64,000 bases of DNA from Mycolicibacterium sphagni (lineage in GTDB: Bacteria > Actinomycetota > Actinomycetes > Mycobacteriales > Mycobacteriaceae). The stretch lies in contig NZ_NOZR01000002.1 of the NCBI RefSeq assembly GCF_002250655.1, positions 124,001 to 188,000 of the forward strand. Reading direction: 5' to 3'. Below, in pieces: positions 9,463 to 18,212 of the stretch. How positions within the stretch are numbered: position 1 is the stretch's first letter; each line of letters starts with the position of its first letter. The position numbers and the translations under genes are program-made. The notes below the pieces were generated by a model, which searched no databases, had not been told where the DNA came from, and worked only from the letters and a program-made list of their open reading frames with translations.

Positions 9463-10407
9463 CTAGTGCTGCACCACCGTGTAGCCGAGATCTTCGAAGA
9501 TGCCGAGCTCGACCGGACTCAGCACATGCACTTCCGGTCCGTCGCCGGCCTCGTTACCGGAATTCATAATCTTTTTGTTCTCGCCGGTGAAAGTGCGGCC
9601 ATCGAGATGCGTCACGTTGGAGACGCCCCATACCGGGTCAGTGAAAAGAGGCACGGGTTTACCGTCGTAGGCGGCCATGGCGTTGGGCCCACCGAAGAAC
9701 AGTCCGCCGTTGCCGCCGGTCAGATTGGGCTCGAATGCGGTGTTGAAAGTGAAGTCGTCGTTCATCACCTTCACCCCGTCGGCGTTCACGACGAAGCTGT
9801 CGAATATCGGATGGTTTGTAACCGGTGGCGACCCTGGGCCCTGGATGTTGGTGTCGAAGCCCAGTGTGTGCCCCATCTCGTGCATGATCACTGCCTTGAA
9901 GTCAGCCTGGTCCGGCGCGACGTCATCGCCCAAGGCCCAGTCGGCCTTCCAGTTGATGTCGATCTCGCCGTCGGGCAAGTCGCCGTTCGCGTCCTCGCCG
10001 GTGATCAGTTTCTGCTACACCACGGTCCGGAAGTAGCCGGGCGCCTCTTGGTCGACCAGAGCACTGGATGCCTGCGCGAGATTGTCGGGGTTGTCGTCGT
10101 CCGAGAGCTTGTAGGTGACGGTGACGGGCTTGGGAGCCACGAGGTCGGCGGCGAGGGTATCGGCAGCGTCGTTCAGCGCCGCTTTGGCCTCATCGGTCCA
10201 GTGTGGATTTCCCTCTGGGTAGATGAAGTCGAAGGTGATGGCGTTCTGATCGCCGACGAGGTGCGCGAGTTTCGGTGGCGCCGACGCCACCACACCGTTC
10301 GCGACAGTTGGTTGCCCCTGCGGTTCCTGGTGGGCCTGCGTTGACGAACATCCCCCGAGGACCGCGCAGACGGCCGCACTCATTACCGATACTCGCACCC
10401 AGATCAT
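9463..10407 (-). pseudogene. Zinc metalloprotease lipoprotein, interrupted by one in-frame TAG
   Basis: One reading frame from an ATG at 10407 (good GGGGGAG site) to 9463 is broken only by a TAG at 10017-10015. The 5' part has a lipoprotein signal with lipobox LGGC; the 3' part has the zinc motif HEMGHTLGFD typical of metzincin-like peptidases. Frame and protein character continue across the TAG without any shift (...FRTVV-stop-QKLITGEDANG...), so this is a point mutation or a read error rather than two genes. If real, only a lipoprotein stub without active site would be made. A TTG at 9978 could restart translation of the catalytic part, without a signal peptide. Confidence 0.8.
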
Positions 10408-10468
10408 CGCGTACTCCCCCACCTCTTTGGCGGAAGTCTACGTCAGTCAAACTGCGCCTTAACGGATT

Positions 10469-11242
10469 TCAGATCAGGTCGATCGCCTCAGTAATCGACG
10501 GCAGCACCCGCGCCGGCCGGAACGGGTAGCGCTCAACGTCTTCGAGCGTCGTCGACCCCGTCAGCACGAGAATGGTTTCCAGCCCCGCCTCGATGCCGGC
10601 CACCACGTCGGTGTCCATCCGGTCGCCCACCATCACCGTGCTCTCCGAATGCGCCTCGATCCGATTCAGAGCACTGCGGAACATCATCGGATTCGGCTTG
10701 CCCACGAAATACGGCTCGCGCCCAGTGGCCTTGGTGATCATCGCGGCCACCGACCCGGTCGCAGGCATCGGGCCTTCGGCCGACGGTCCGGTGACGTCGG
10801 GATTGGTCGCGATGAAGCGGGCACCCTTGCCGATTAGCCGGACCGCCTTGGTGATCGCCTCGAACGAGTAGGTGCGCGTCTCGCCGAGCACCACGAAGTC
10901 CGGATCGCTGTCGGTCAGCGTGTAACCCGTCTCGTGCAGGGCGGTGGTCAGCCCCGCCTCACCGATGACGTATGCCGACCCGCCGGGCAACTGATCGTTC
11001 AGAAACGCCGCGGTGGCCATGGCTGAGGTCCAGATGGCCTCTTCCGGCACGTCGAGTCCCGAACGCGCCAGCCGCGCGGCAAGGTCACGTGGCGTGTAGA
11101 TCGAGTTGTTGGTCAGCACCAGGAATCGGCGTTGCTTGTCGATCAGGCACGCCAAGAACTCCGCGGCCCCGGGCAGCGCGTGCTCCTCGCGGACGAGCAC
11201 ACCGTCCATGTCGGTCAGCCAGCATTCCGGTGTCGTACGCAC
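10469..11242 (-). CDS. HAD-superfamily IIA phosphatase (NagD-like)
   Basis: 257 residues from a GTG at 11242 behind GAAGGGAGG; an ATG at 11323 that overlaps the upstream stop (ATGA) would add 27 residues with no family match. HAD motifs: I LTDMDGVLV, II LTNNS, III with conserved Lys, IV GDRMDTDV followed by AGLETILVLTG. The IIA cap is typical of NagD/PGP-type phosphatases, which act on small sugar or nucleotide phosphates; the substrate cannot be told. Last gene of the MFS/41-aa/202-aa/HAD operon. Confidence 0.85.
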   Translation of the reverse strand: MRTTPECWLTDMDGVLVREEHALPGAAEFLACLIDKQRRFLVLTNNSIYTPRDLAARLARSGLDVPEEAIWTSAMATAAFLNDQLPGGSAYVIGEAGLTTALHETGYTLTDSDPDFVVLGETRTYSFEAITKAVRLIGKGARFIATNPDVTGPSAEGPMPATGSVAAMITKATGREPYFVGKPNPMMFRSALNRIEAHSESTVMVGDRMDTDVVAGIEAGLETILVLTGSTTLEDVERYPFRPARVLPSITEAIDLI

Positions 11243-11319
11243 GGTCCTCCCTTCGGGGACGTCCTGCACATGAGTGTTCCCGGACAGCGCGTCGCCAACC
11301 CCGCGATCGAGCAAGGCGG

Positions 11320-11928
11320 TCATGATGCGATATCCGCAGCGGCGCGGCGCTGCACCACCCGGCCGACGCCCGAGCAAGTCTGCGTGAACGCCGCCACCGC
11401 CGTGGCTCGCAGCTCCGCGTCATCGCGCACACGCGGAAGACCCTGTCCGCCAGATGATTGCGATCCCATGAGCAAACCCCAACCGACAGAGCCATTGTCG
11501 TCGGAATGGGCGACTACCAGGGCATCCCGCCCCGACATCTGGTCCAGCAACGTCTCGATCAGATGGTCAGGCTCAGCGAGCACGACCACCGGCTCGACCC
11601 CAGCCTCGGTCAGCCGGGTCACCTCATCACGAAGTCCGGATTGTTCGGCCAGAAGGATCTGCAGGAGCATTTTATCGCTGCACTTATCCCGATGCACCGC
11701 ACCGACTTTGGTCCGCACCCACATGCCACACACCCGCCCCTCGATATGTTCGACGACAGGTGGCAACTCGCGCCGATCCACATGCAGCCGCGCCGACAAG
11801 CACATCCGGTACGACGCACGGGCCTCGCCCAGAGTGCTGGCGCCGCCGGCGCACTCGCTCGGAACACCCCGGAAGGTGATCTGGAGCTGGTCCTGCGGGT
11901 CGTAGCGGAAGATCACATGATCGGCCAT
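11320..11928 (-). CDS. Hypothetical protein, 202 aa
   Basis: 202 residues from the ATG at 11928, which overlaps the TGA of the 41-aa ORF. I do not recognise it with certainty. The first 50 residues (MADHVIFRYDPQDQL... STLGEARASYRM) resemble the strand-strand-helix layout of HicB-like antitoxin domains, and residues 100-160 are rich in alternating beta and helix with DALVVAHSDDNGSVGWG. No membrane segment or signal. Its stop overlaps an ATG in the HAD gene frame. Translational coupling on both sides implies fixed stoichiometry with its neighbours. Confidence 0.7.
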   Translation of the reverse strand: MADHVIFRYDPQDQLQITFRGVPSECAGGASTLGEARASYRMCLSARLHVDRRELPPVVEHIEGRVCGMWVRTKVGAVHRDKCSDKMLLQILLAEQSGLRDEVTRLTEAGVEPVVVLAEPDHLIETLLDQMSGRDALVVAHSDDNGSVGWGLLMGSQSSGGQGLPRVRDDAELRATAVAAFTQTCSGVGRVVQRRAAADIAS

Positions 11929-12053
11929 CAATTCGCCCTCCTCGTAGTTCGCTCCCCCATCACGATCGTGACACGTTGCCGCGCAGGCAAATACAGCTCA
12001 ACATGCACCGGCCCGCGCAGCCGCCGGAAAAAAGCAATGACTGCCCGGATCAT
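11928..12053 (-). CDS. 41-aa basic small protein between MFS and 202-aa gene
   Basis: Start ATG at 12053 overlaps the MFS stop (ATGA), and its TGA overlaps the next ATG (TGATG). The 41 residues begin MIRAVIAFFRRLRG and are strongly basic (about nine Arg) with a short amphipathic N-terminus. Overlap at both ends is what real coupled genes show and would be unlikely for a chance ORF. Function unknown; an accessory peptide of the transporter or of the 202-aa protein is a guess. Confidence 0.6.
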   Translation of the reverse strand: MIRAVIAFFRRLRGPVHVELYLPARQRVTIVMGERTTRRAN

Positions 12054-13270
12054 GCCGACACCCCCGGAAGACGCCGCTGCAGCGCCACCGAAGCGGTGAG
12101 CACCACGAGCCCGACGACGGCCAGCACGGCGCCCGCCGCGGCCGGCGCGGTGTATCCGTACCCCGCTGCGATCACCAGTCCACCGATCCACGCGCCGGAT
12201 GCGTTGGCGATGTTCAACGCCGAGTGATTCAGCGCAGCGGCCAGAGTCTGGGCCTCTGCGGCGACGTCCATCAGCCGGGTCTGCAATGCGGGCGCGATCG
12301 CCGCCCCGCTCGCGCCGATGCCGAACAACAACAGCATCGCCGTGTATGGGTTGTGCGCGGCGGCAACGAAGATCGCCAGCACGACGGCCAACAACGCCAG
12401 CGAGACGTACAGCGCCCGGATCACCGAACGGTCGGCCATCCGTCCGCCGGCGAAGTTGCCCACCACCATGCCGATACCAAAAACCATCAGTCCCACGGGA
12501 ATCCATGCCTGAGACACTCCCGATACGTCGGTCAGAGTGGTGGCGACGTAGGTGTAGACGGCGAACATGCCGCCGAAGCCGACCATGCCGATCACCAGCG
12601 CCAGCCACACCTGCGGACGCTGCAACGCGCTGAGTTCGGTGCGGGTGCTGGTGGTGTGACCGCCCGCCAGGTCAGGCAGCCAGATCCAGATCGCGGCCAA
12701 TGTCACCACTGCGATGGCCACGACCAACGCGAACGCGCTGCGCCAACCGAACGCTTGGCCCAGCCACGCCGCCAGTGGTACCCCGATCACGGTGGCCACC
12801 GTCAGCCCGGTCATCACCTGTGCGACGGCCTTGGCTCGCTGCGCAGGTCCGAGCAGCTGTGCCGCCACCAGCGCGGCGACCCCGAAGAAGGCTCCGTGCG
12901 GAATGCCGGCCAGGAAACGCGCGCCGATCAACACCGGATAGCTCGGCGCCAGCACGGTGACGACGTTGCCAATGGCGAACAGCGCCATCAGGCTCATCAG
13001 CACGATCTTGCGGTTGAACTTGGCCGTCAGCGCGGCGATCACGGGCGCACCGACTACCACGCCGAGCGCATAGGCAGAGATGACGTGGCCTGCGGTCGGC
13101 TCGGAGATGTGTAGTCCGCGCGCAATCTCGGGCAGCAGACCCATCGAGACGAATTCATTGGTGCCGATGCCGAATCCGCCGAGCGCGAGGGCAACAATGC
13201 CCAGTCGTGCCCTGGCGGGGCACAGCGCGGGAGACGCCGCCGGTTGGGCGGGCCGGGAGGTGACGGTCAA
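12050..13270 (-). CDS. MFS transporter, DHA1 family (12 TM)
   Basis: 406 residues with about twelve hydrophobic helices and the DHA1 pattern GFGIGTNEFVSMGLLPEIA in TM1-2, typical of AraJ/NepI/YdhP-type exporters of sugars, nucleosides or drugs. The motif A loop and GIPHGAFFGVAAL in the middle fit. The start is a TTG at 13270; no better ATG/GTG precedes the first helix. Divergent from a ROK regulator, suggesting it is the regulated target. Substrate unknown. Confidence 0.88.
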   Translation of the reverse strand: MTVTSRPAQPAASPALCPARARLGIVALALGGFGIGTNEFVSMGLLPEIARGLHISEPTAGHVISAYALGVVVGAPVIAALTAKFNRKIVLMSLMALFAIGNVVTVLAPSYPVLIGARFLAGIPHGAFFGVAALVAAQLLGPAQRAKAVAQVMTGLTVATVIGVPLAAWLGQAFGWRSAFALVVAIAVVTLAAIWIWLPDLAGGHTTSTRTELSALQRPQVWLALVIGMVGFGGMFAVYTYVATTLTDVSGVSQAWIPVGLMVFGIGMVVGNFAGGRMADRSVIRALYVSLALLAVVLAIFVAAAHNPYTAMLLLFGIGASGAAIAPALQTRLMDVAAEAQTLAAALNHSALNIANASGAWIGGLVIAAGYGYTAPAAAGAVLAVVGLVVLTASVALQRRLPGVSA

Positions 13271-13389
13271 AGAGGTATCGACTTTCTGTGCGGTGGCGGT
13301 AGCTGCCGCTGTGCAGCATTCGATTCCTATCCCGACCCTAGCGCCACTTTCACCGCGCTTCCAACTGACTTACGCCTTTAAAGAGCAAA

Positions 13390-13411
13390 AGTGATAGGTG
13401 TCTCTATTACT
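13390..13411. promoter_or_regulatory. Candidate operator between MFS operon and ROK gene
   Basis: An imperfect inverted repeat AGTGATAG-N6-CTATTACT (7 of 8 positions match) lies in an AT-rich patch, 35 bp before the ROK start and about 120 bp before the MFS start. ROK regulators bind AT-rich palindromes of this size, so self and target control is plausible. Inference from position and symmetry only. Confidence 0.5.
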
Positions 13412-13445
13412 TACTACAGGGCATAGATCTTGGTTCAATGGAAAG

Positions 13446-14624
13446 ATGCCCGTCACCAGGCGTTCTGCTTCCCCCGCCACCGCGGGGGAAGTTTTCGCGC
13501 TTATTCGCGACGGGGTGGCCACCACGCGGACCGAGATCCGCGGACTCACGGGACTGTCGCGCACGGCCGTCGGTAGCCGGATTTCCGCACTGGCCCGCCG
13601 TGGTCTGGTGTCCGAAGGCGAGGAAGGTCCGTCGACCGGCGGCCGTCCTCCGGCGCTGGTCCGCTTCAACGCCGACGCAGGCGTGGTCTTGTCAGCAGCC
13701 ATCGGCCGCAGCCGCACCCGGCTGGCGGTGTGCGACTTGGCCGGCGATATCCACGCCCTGACGGACATGGACTCCGAGATCCGCATCGGCCCCGACGACC
13801 TCATGCCTGACCTGGTCAAACGCCTCGGGGTGCTGCTCGACGAGACCGGCAGGCCGGCCCGCGACATCCTCGGCGTAGGAGTGTCCCTGCCCGGCACCGT
13901 CGACCAGCAGCGCGGCTGCAGCCTGGCCTCCCCGGTGATGAGCGGCTGGGACGGTGTCCCGCTGGAGCCCTATTTCCGCAAGCTGACCCCGGCACCGGTC
14001 GTGCTCGACAACGACACCAACGTTCAGGCCCTCTCCGAGCGCCGCAGCCCACTGAAGATCCACGACAACGTGCTGCTGATCAAGGCGTCCACCGGGCTGG
14101 GTGCCGGCATCGTGGCCGGCGGTGTCCTGCAGCGGGGCGCACTGGGCGCGGCCGGCGAGTTCGGCCACAACAAGACTGCCGCGGCTGCGGGTATCCCATG
14201 CCGTTGCGGTGACACCGGCTGCCTGGAGGCGATAGCGGGCGGGTGGGCACTCGTGCGCACGCTGCAGGAGCAGGGCCGTTCCGTCAACCACATCCGCGAC
14301 GTCGTCGAACTGGCCAACCACGGAGACAGCGAGGTGCGCCGGCTGCTGCGCGAAAGCGGCCGCCACGTCGGCGAGGTGATCGCCCCCGCGGTGAACCTGC
14401 TCAACCCCGAGGTTCTGGTCGTCGGCGGCGACATGTCAGGTGCTTACGACGTCTTCGTGGCCGGACTACGAGAAACGTTGTACGGCAATGCAACCGCGCT
14501 GGCCACCCGCTATCTGCAGGTCGTCCCGTCCACCTATCGCGACAAGGCCGGCAACATCGGCAGCGCCGCGCTCGTTCTGGAACAGATCCTGTCCGCCGAT
14601 GCCATCGACGCCGCGCTGCGCTGA
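13446..14624 (+). CDS. ROK-family transcriptional regulator
   Basis: 392 residues from the ATG at 13446; an upstream GTG at 13398 would fall inside the candidate operator. N-terminal winged helix (about 10-75, TTRTEIRGLTGLSRTAVGSR) followed by a ROK sugar-kinase-like domain with DNDTNVQALSE, GEFGHN and the zinc motif CRCGDTGCLE. Such proteins repress transporter or sugar genes and release DNA on sugar binding. Divergent from the MFS operon, which is the likely target. Ends 1 bp before the convergent DUF2469 gene. Confidence 0.9.
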   Translation: MPVTRRSASPATAGEVFALIRDGVATTRTEIRGLTGLSRTAVGSRISALARRGLVSEGEEGPSTGGRPPALVRFNADAGVVLSAAIGRSRTRLAVCDLAGDIHALTDMDSEIRIGPDDLMPDLVKRLGVLLDETGRPARDILGVGVSLPGTVDQQRGCSLASPVMSGWDGVPLEPYFRKLTPAPVVLDNDTNVQALSERRSPLKIHDNVLLIKASTGLGAGIVAGGVLQRGALGAAGEFGHNKTAAAAGIPCRCGDTGCLEAIAGGWALVRTLQEQGRSVNHIRDVVELANHGDSEVRRLLRESGRHVGEVIAPAVNLLNPEVLVVGGDMSGAYDVFVAGLRETLYGNATALATRYLQVVPSTYRDKAGNIGSAALVLEQILSADAIDAALR

Positions 14625-14625
14625 C

Positions 14626-14931
14626 CTACTCGGGCAGCCGCAGTTCGGGCTTCTCAACCTCTTCGATGTTGACGTCCTTGAAGGTGATCACCCGAACCTG
14701 CTTGACGAAACGAGCCGGACGGTACATGTCCCACACCCACGCATCGGACAGCCGCAGTTCGAAGTAGACCTCACCGTCGGTGTTGCGCGGCACCAGTTCG
14801 ACGGCGTTGGCCAGGTAGAAGCGACGCTCGGTCTCCACGACGTAGCTGAACTGCCCCACGATGTCCTTGTATTCGCGGTACAGCGAGAGCTCCATCTCGG
14901 TCTCGTATTTTTCGAGATCTTCGGCACTCAT
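14626..14931 (-). CDS. DUF2469 family protein
   Basis: 101 residues, MSAEDLEKYETEMELSLYRE at the start and a long run of charged beta strands after it. A conserved actinobacterial family of unknown function, always near rnhB and lepB (counterpart of Rv2901c). No signal peptide or membrane segment; acidic. Length and sequence agree with the family, so identity is firm while function is not known. Confidence 0.93.
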   Translation of the reverse strand: MSAEDLEKYETEMELSLYREYKDIVGQFSYVVETERRFYLANAVELVPRNTDGEVYFELRLSDAWVWDMYRPARFVKQVRVITFKDVNIEEVEKPELRLPE

Positions 14932-14979
14932 CGGCTCAGCGGTCCTCTTGTCGTTTCATCGGGGTTCAACCATCTTGAC

Positions 14980-15708
14980 TCACACCTGATTGTCGCGTTC
15001 GACTGGCACCTCATCACCGCGCCGCGGTGATGAGCACTCGACCACCATCTCGGTCCCACCGATACCCGCCACCCGCCGCACATTGATATAGGAAAACCGG
15101 TGCTCACGGCAGGGTCCGCGCTCGTTCAGCGCCGCACTGTGCGCCGGCGTGCTGTAGCCCTTGTGGTCGGCGAAGCCGTAGCCCGGGTGTTCGTTGTCCA
15201 TCTCCACCATCAGCCGGTCACGGCTGACCTTGGCCAGCACGCTGGCTGCCGCGATACAGGCGGCCGCGGCATCCCCGCCGATGACCGGCAGCGACGGCAT
15301 CGGCAGGCCCGGCACCCGGAAGCCGTCGGACAGTACATACCCGGGCCGCACCGGCAACCCGGCGACCGCCCGTCGCATGCCCTCGATGTTGGCCACGTGT
15401 ACACCGCGGCGGTCGACCTCGGGAGCCGGGATGAACACCACGTGATAGGCCAGCGCGTACCGGCGGATCACCGGGAACAGTTCCTCGCGGGTCTTCTCGT
15501 TCAGTTTCTTGGAATCATCGAGGGCCGCCAGGCTCTCGAGTCGATTCGGGCCGAGCACGCACGCGGCCACCACCAATGGTCCGGCGCAGGCTCCGCGGCC
15601 CACCTCGTCGACCCCGGCCACCGGCCCCAAACCGCTTCGATACAAGGCGGATTCGAGTGTGCGCAGCCCCGACGATTTACGGATCACCGTCCGCGGCGGC
15701 CACGTCAT
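14980..15708 (-). CDS. rnhB: Ribonuclease HII
   Basis: 242 residues from the ATG at 15708; the longer frame to 15930 runs inside lepB. RNase HII removes RNA from RNA-DNA hybrids and single ribonucleotides from DNA. The first acidic residues appear in [18 protein letters not shown] (the D-E pair), with further conserved blocks [16 protein letters not shown] and the C-terminal [12 protein letters not shown]. It starts 11 bp after the lepB stop and is co-oriented, as in Rv2902c-Rv2903c. Confidence 0.95.
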   Translation of the reverse strand: MTWPPRTVIRKSSGLRTLESALYRSGLGPVAGVDEVGRGACAGPLVVAACVLGPNRLESLAALDDSKKLNEKTREELFPVIRRYALAYHVVFIPAPEVDRRGVHVANIEGMRRAVAGLPVRPGYVLSDGFRVPGLPMPSLPVIGGDAAAACIAAASVLAKVSRDRLMVEMDNEHPGYGFADHKGYSTPAHSAALNERGPCREHRFSYINVRRVAGIGGTEMVVECSSPRRGDEVPVERDNQV

Positions 15709-15719
15709 CGAGGGCACGG

Positions 15720-16574
15720 TCAGCCCTGCTGCGGGTTGACCGAGGACACACCACCCCACCGAGACGGCGGCCACGCGATGAACCGCGCCTTGCCGATGAC
15801 GTTGCTCACCGGAACGGTGCCCGCCATCGGGTCGCCGGTGCACAGGATGCCCTTCTGTGCGTCGGCCGGCGTGCTGGTGCAGTGGGCGCGCGAGTCCGCC
15901 GAGTGGGTGCGGTTGTCGCCCATCACCCACAGCCGGCCGTCCGGCACCTTGACCGGACCGAACTCATTGCCCAGGCAGGGGTAAACCAGCGGGTCGGCCA
16001 TCATGGTCTGTGCGTTGAGGTACGGCTCTTTGAGCGGCTTGCCGTCGACGGTCAGGCCGGTGTCGGCGCGGCACTGCACGGTTTGACCGCCGACCGCGAT
16101 GACCCGCTTGACCAAGTCGTTCTCATCGGGTGGCACGAATCCGACAACCGACAACGCGTTCTCGACGCCGCGGAGCACGGCGTTGCTCGACCGGATGGAC
16201 TTGTAGCCCACGTTCCAGTTCGGCGGGCCCTTGAAGACGATGACGTCCCCGGGCCGCGGCGTGCCGAACCGGTAGGTGACCTTGTCGACCATGATCCGGT
16301 CGCCGACGCAGCCGGCGCAGCCGTGCAGGGTGGGTTCCATCGATTCCGACGGAATCAGGTAGGGACGCGCGATGAACGTCAGCATCACGTAGTAAAGGAC
16401 CACTGCAATGCCGACGAGGATTGCGCCCTCGCGCAGCGCTGAGCGCTTCTTTTCCGGCTTTTCCGCAGCCTCGTCGGCGGTGGATTCGTCCGGAGCGTCT
16501 GTCGCAGTGGAGGCGTCCGGCGCGGAGTCGTCCGAGCCCGTGTTGTCGGTCACGTGATTAGCGTAGTCAGACAA
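15720..16574 (-). CDS. lepB: Signal peptidase I
   Basis: 284 residues from a TTG at 16574, or 277 from a GTG at 16553. A charged Asp/Ser/Thr-rich cytoplasmic tail is followed by one membrane helix (about 75-95) and an outside catalytic domain. Catalytic Ser lies in PSESMEPTL and the general-base Lys in the KRVIAVGG block; [11 protein letters not shown] is the C-terminal family signature. It releases Sec and Tat exported proteins, including the many secreted proteins in this window. Counterpart of Rv2903c. Confidence 0.96.
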   Translation of the reverse strand: MSDYANHVTDNTGSDDSAPDASTATDAPDESTADEAAEKPEKKRSALREGAILVGIAVVLYYVMLTFIARPYLIPSESMEPTLHGCAGCVGDRIMVDKVTYRFGTPRPGDVIVFKGPPNWNVGYKSIRSSNAVLRGVENALSVVGFVPPDENDLVKRVIAVGGQTVQCRADTGLTVDGKPLKEPYLNAQTMMADPLVYPCLGNEFGPVKVPDGRLWVMGDNRTHSADSRAHCTSTPADAQKGILCTGDPMAGTVPVSNVIGKARFIAWPPSRWGGVSSVNPQQG

Positions 16575-16629
16575 GCTGACTGGTCACTGCCGCCACAGGC
16601 TCACGCTTCGCTCAAGCCAATGTCGAAGC

Positions 16630-16971
16630 TCATCGCTTCTCTTTGATCTTGGCTTTCTTGCCGCGCAGCTCGCGCAGGTAGTACAGCTTCGCGCGACGCA
16701 CATCACCGCGGGTGAGGACCTCGATGTGGTCGATGTTGGGCGAATGCACCGGGAAGGTGCGCTCGACGCCGACGCCGTAGCTTTCCTTGCGCACGGTGAA
16801 GGTCTCCCGGACGCCGCCGCCGGAACGACGGATGACGACACCCTTGAAGACCTGGATGCGCTGTTTGTTGCCCTCGATGACCTTCACGTGGACATTGATG
16901 GTGTCCCCGGGGCTGAAGGTCGGGATGTCGTCGCGTAGCGACGCCTGGTCGACGAAGTCCAGCGTGTTCAT
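16630..16971 (-). CDS. rplS: 50S ribosomal protein L19
   Basis: 113 residues from the ATG at 16971, preceded by AAGGAAG. Conserved L19 blocks [43 protein letters not shown] and the basic tail KAKIKEKR are all present. Located at the 30S-50S interface. It begins the rplS-lepB-rnhB-DUF2469 run. The 311-bp gap upstream (16972-17282) holds the promoter element at 17109-17122 and, facing the other way, a TATTCT -10-like hexamer at 17209-17214 for the serine hydrolase gene. Confidence 0.97.
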   Translation of the reverse strand: MNTLDFVDQASLRDDIPTFSPGDTINVHVKVIEGNKQRIQVFKGVVIRRSGGGVRETFTVRKESYGVGVERTFPVHSPNIDHIEVLTRGDVRRAKLYYLRELRGKKAKIKEKR

Positions 16972-17108
16972 CGGTGACACTTCCTTGCGGTTCGCGGCGC
17001 AGCCGACTGCCTGCGCAAACGCGCTGGCGATCGCCGGGCCGATGGATTTCGGGCACGTGGTGTTTGGCGCAGCAGGCGGAAAAAGTCCCGGCCCGCGCGG
17101 CAACTGCT

Positions 17109-17122
17109 CAATTGTGCCAGAT
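17109..17122 (-). promoter_or_regulatory. Promoter-like element upstream of rplS, shared with rpsP
   Basis: Reads ATCTGGCACAATTG on the minus strand. CACAAT is a plausible -10, with TTCACT as a -35 at 17-bp spacing. The same 14 bases occur upstream of rpsP at 22566-22579. Two ribosomal-protein operons sharing the motif supports a promoter role. Confidence 0.5.
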
Positions 17123-17282
17123 GCACCGCGAGCAGTGAAATCGCGCGACCCGCCGAGTGCACGGGGATGTATCGGCTGGCTAACCGGGCGGTGTAGAAAA
17201 GGTGCGGCTATTCTGAACGACGTCGGGCGGCAACGCGGCAACCCACAATCCTGCGTTCCACCAGAGCTTCGAGGAGATCGTC

Positions 17283-18212
17283 ATGCGACGGCATCTGTCG
17301 ATGCTGGTCACCGGCACAGCGGCGGCGATGATCGGCGTGTTGGTCGCCGCATCCTCGGCCCAGGTGAGCGCCGGCGCAGGCGACAGTTCCCGTCCGGTGA
17401 ACCTGCTGTCGGCCGGCCCAGGTGACGTCCCGCAAGCTCCCGTCCTCGTTCCGCTGCCCGATGCGCCACTTGATCCGGTAGCCGGCCTGGACATGCGCGC
17501 CAAGGCGGCCGCGTCCGACGCTGCTCAAGAAGGCGCCGACATCAGCTTCACAGTGCTCGACCGCAACACCGGCAAAACGGTCTCCGGCGGCGACGGCGCC
17601 CCCTTCCCGATCGCATCGGTCAGCAAACTGTTCATCGCCGACGATCTCCTGCTGCAGGTGGCCAAGGGCCAGCGGCAACTGACCACTGACGAGCAGCAGT
17701 CCTTCGACGTGATGTTGCGGTCGTCCGACGACAGCGCGGCCGATGTGTTCTGGAGTGAGGGCGGCGGCAGCTCGATCATCAGCCGGGTGACCGCACGGTA
17801 CGGCTTGGGATCGACCAGCGCGCCCTACGACGGCAACTGGTGGAACACCATGAGCACGACCGCGGATCTGGTGCGCTACTACGACATGCTGCTCGACGGC
17901 GCCGGCGGCTTGCCCGCCGATGAGGCTGCCGTCATTCTGGGCGACCTATCGCACTCCACCCCCACCGGCATCGACGGCTATCCGCAGCGGTTCGGGATCC
18001 CCGACGGACTGTTCGCCGAACCCGTTGCGGTCAAACAAGGCTGGATGTGCTGCTGGAACGGCGGCAACTGGCTGCACATGACTACCGGCGTCATCGGCGC
18101 CGACCATCGCTTCGTGATGGCCATGGCCTCCCTTCAGCCGGTCGATGACGCCACCGCGCGCGCGACCATGACGCAGGCAGTGAAGACGATGTTCCCCGAC
18201 GGGCGGGTCTAG
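17283..18212 (+). CDS. Secreted serine-hydrolase-like protein (LppW-like)
   Basis: 309 residues from the ATG at 17283 behind GAGGAG. Signal peptide about 1-30 but no lipobox cysteine, unlike the LppW lipoprotein (Rv2905) that sits at the same place in M. tuberculosis. Beta-lactamase/PBP-like signs are present: SVSK as SxxK near residue 117, a SDDS box in the SxN position and a late VKQGW in place of KTG, so activity is doubtful. It probably acts at the cell wall. Its last codons overlap the end of the convergent MFS gene by 4 bp. Confidence 0.75.
   Translation: MRRHLSMLVTGTAAAMIGVLVAASSAQVSAGAGDSSRPVNLLSAGPGDVPQAPVLVPLPDAPLDPVAGLDMRAKAAASDAAQEGADISFTVLDRNTGKTVSGGDGAPFPIASVSKLFIADDLLLQVAKGQRQLTTDEQQSFDVMLRSSDDSAADVFWSEGGGSSIISRVTARYGLGSTSAPYDGNWWNTMSTTADLVRYYDMLLDGAGGLPADEAAVILGDLSHSTPTGIDGYPQRFGIPDGLFAEPVAVKQGWMCCWNGGNWLHMTTGVIGADHRFVMAMASLQPVDDATARATMTQAVKTMFPDGRV

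Noticed and set aside
9463..10422. Two separate genes for the metalloprotease region
   Set aside because: Both halves are in the same frame with only one stop codon between them, and the second half has no signal peptide or good start.
15100..16442. Plus-strand frames opposite rnhB and lepB
   Set aside because: Arg/His/Pro-rich shadow frames with no ribosome-binding site; the minus-strand genes are certain.
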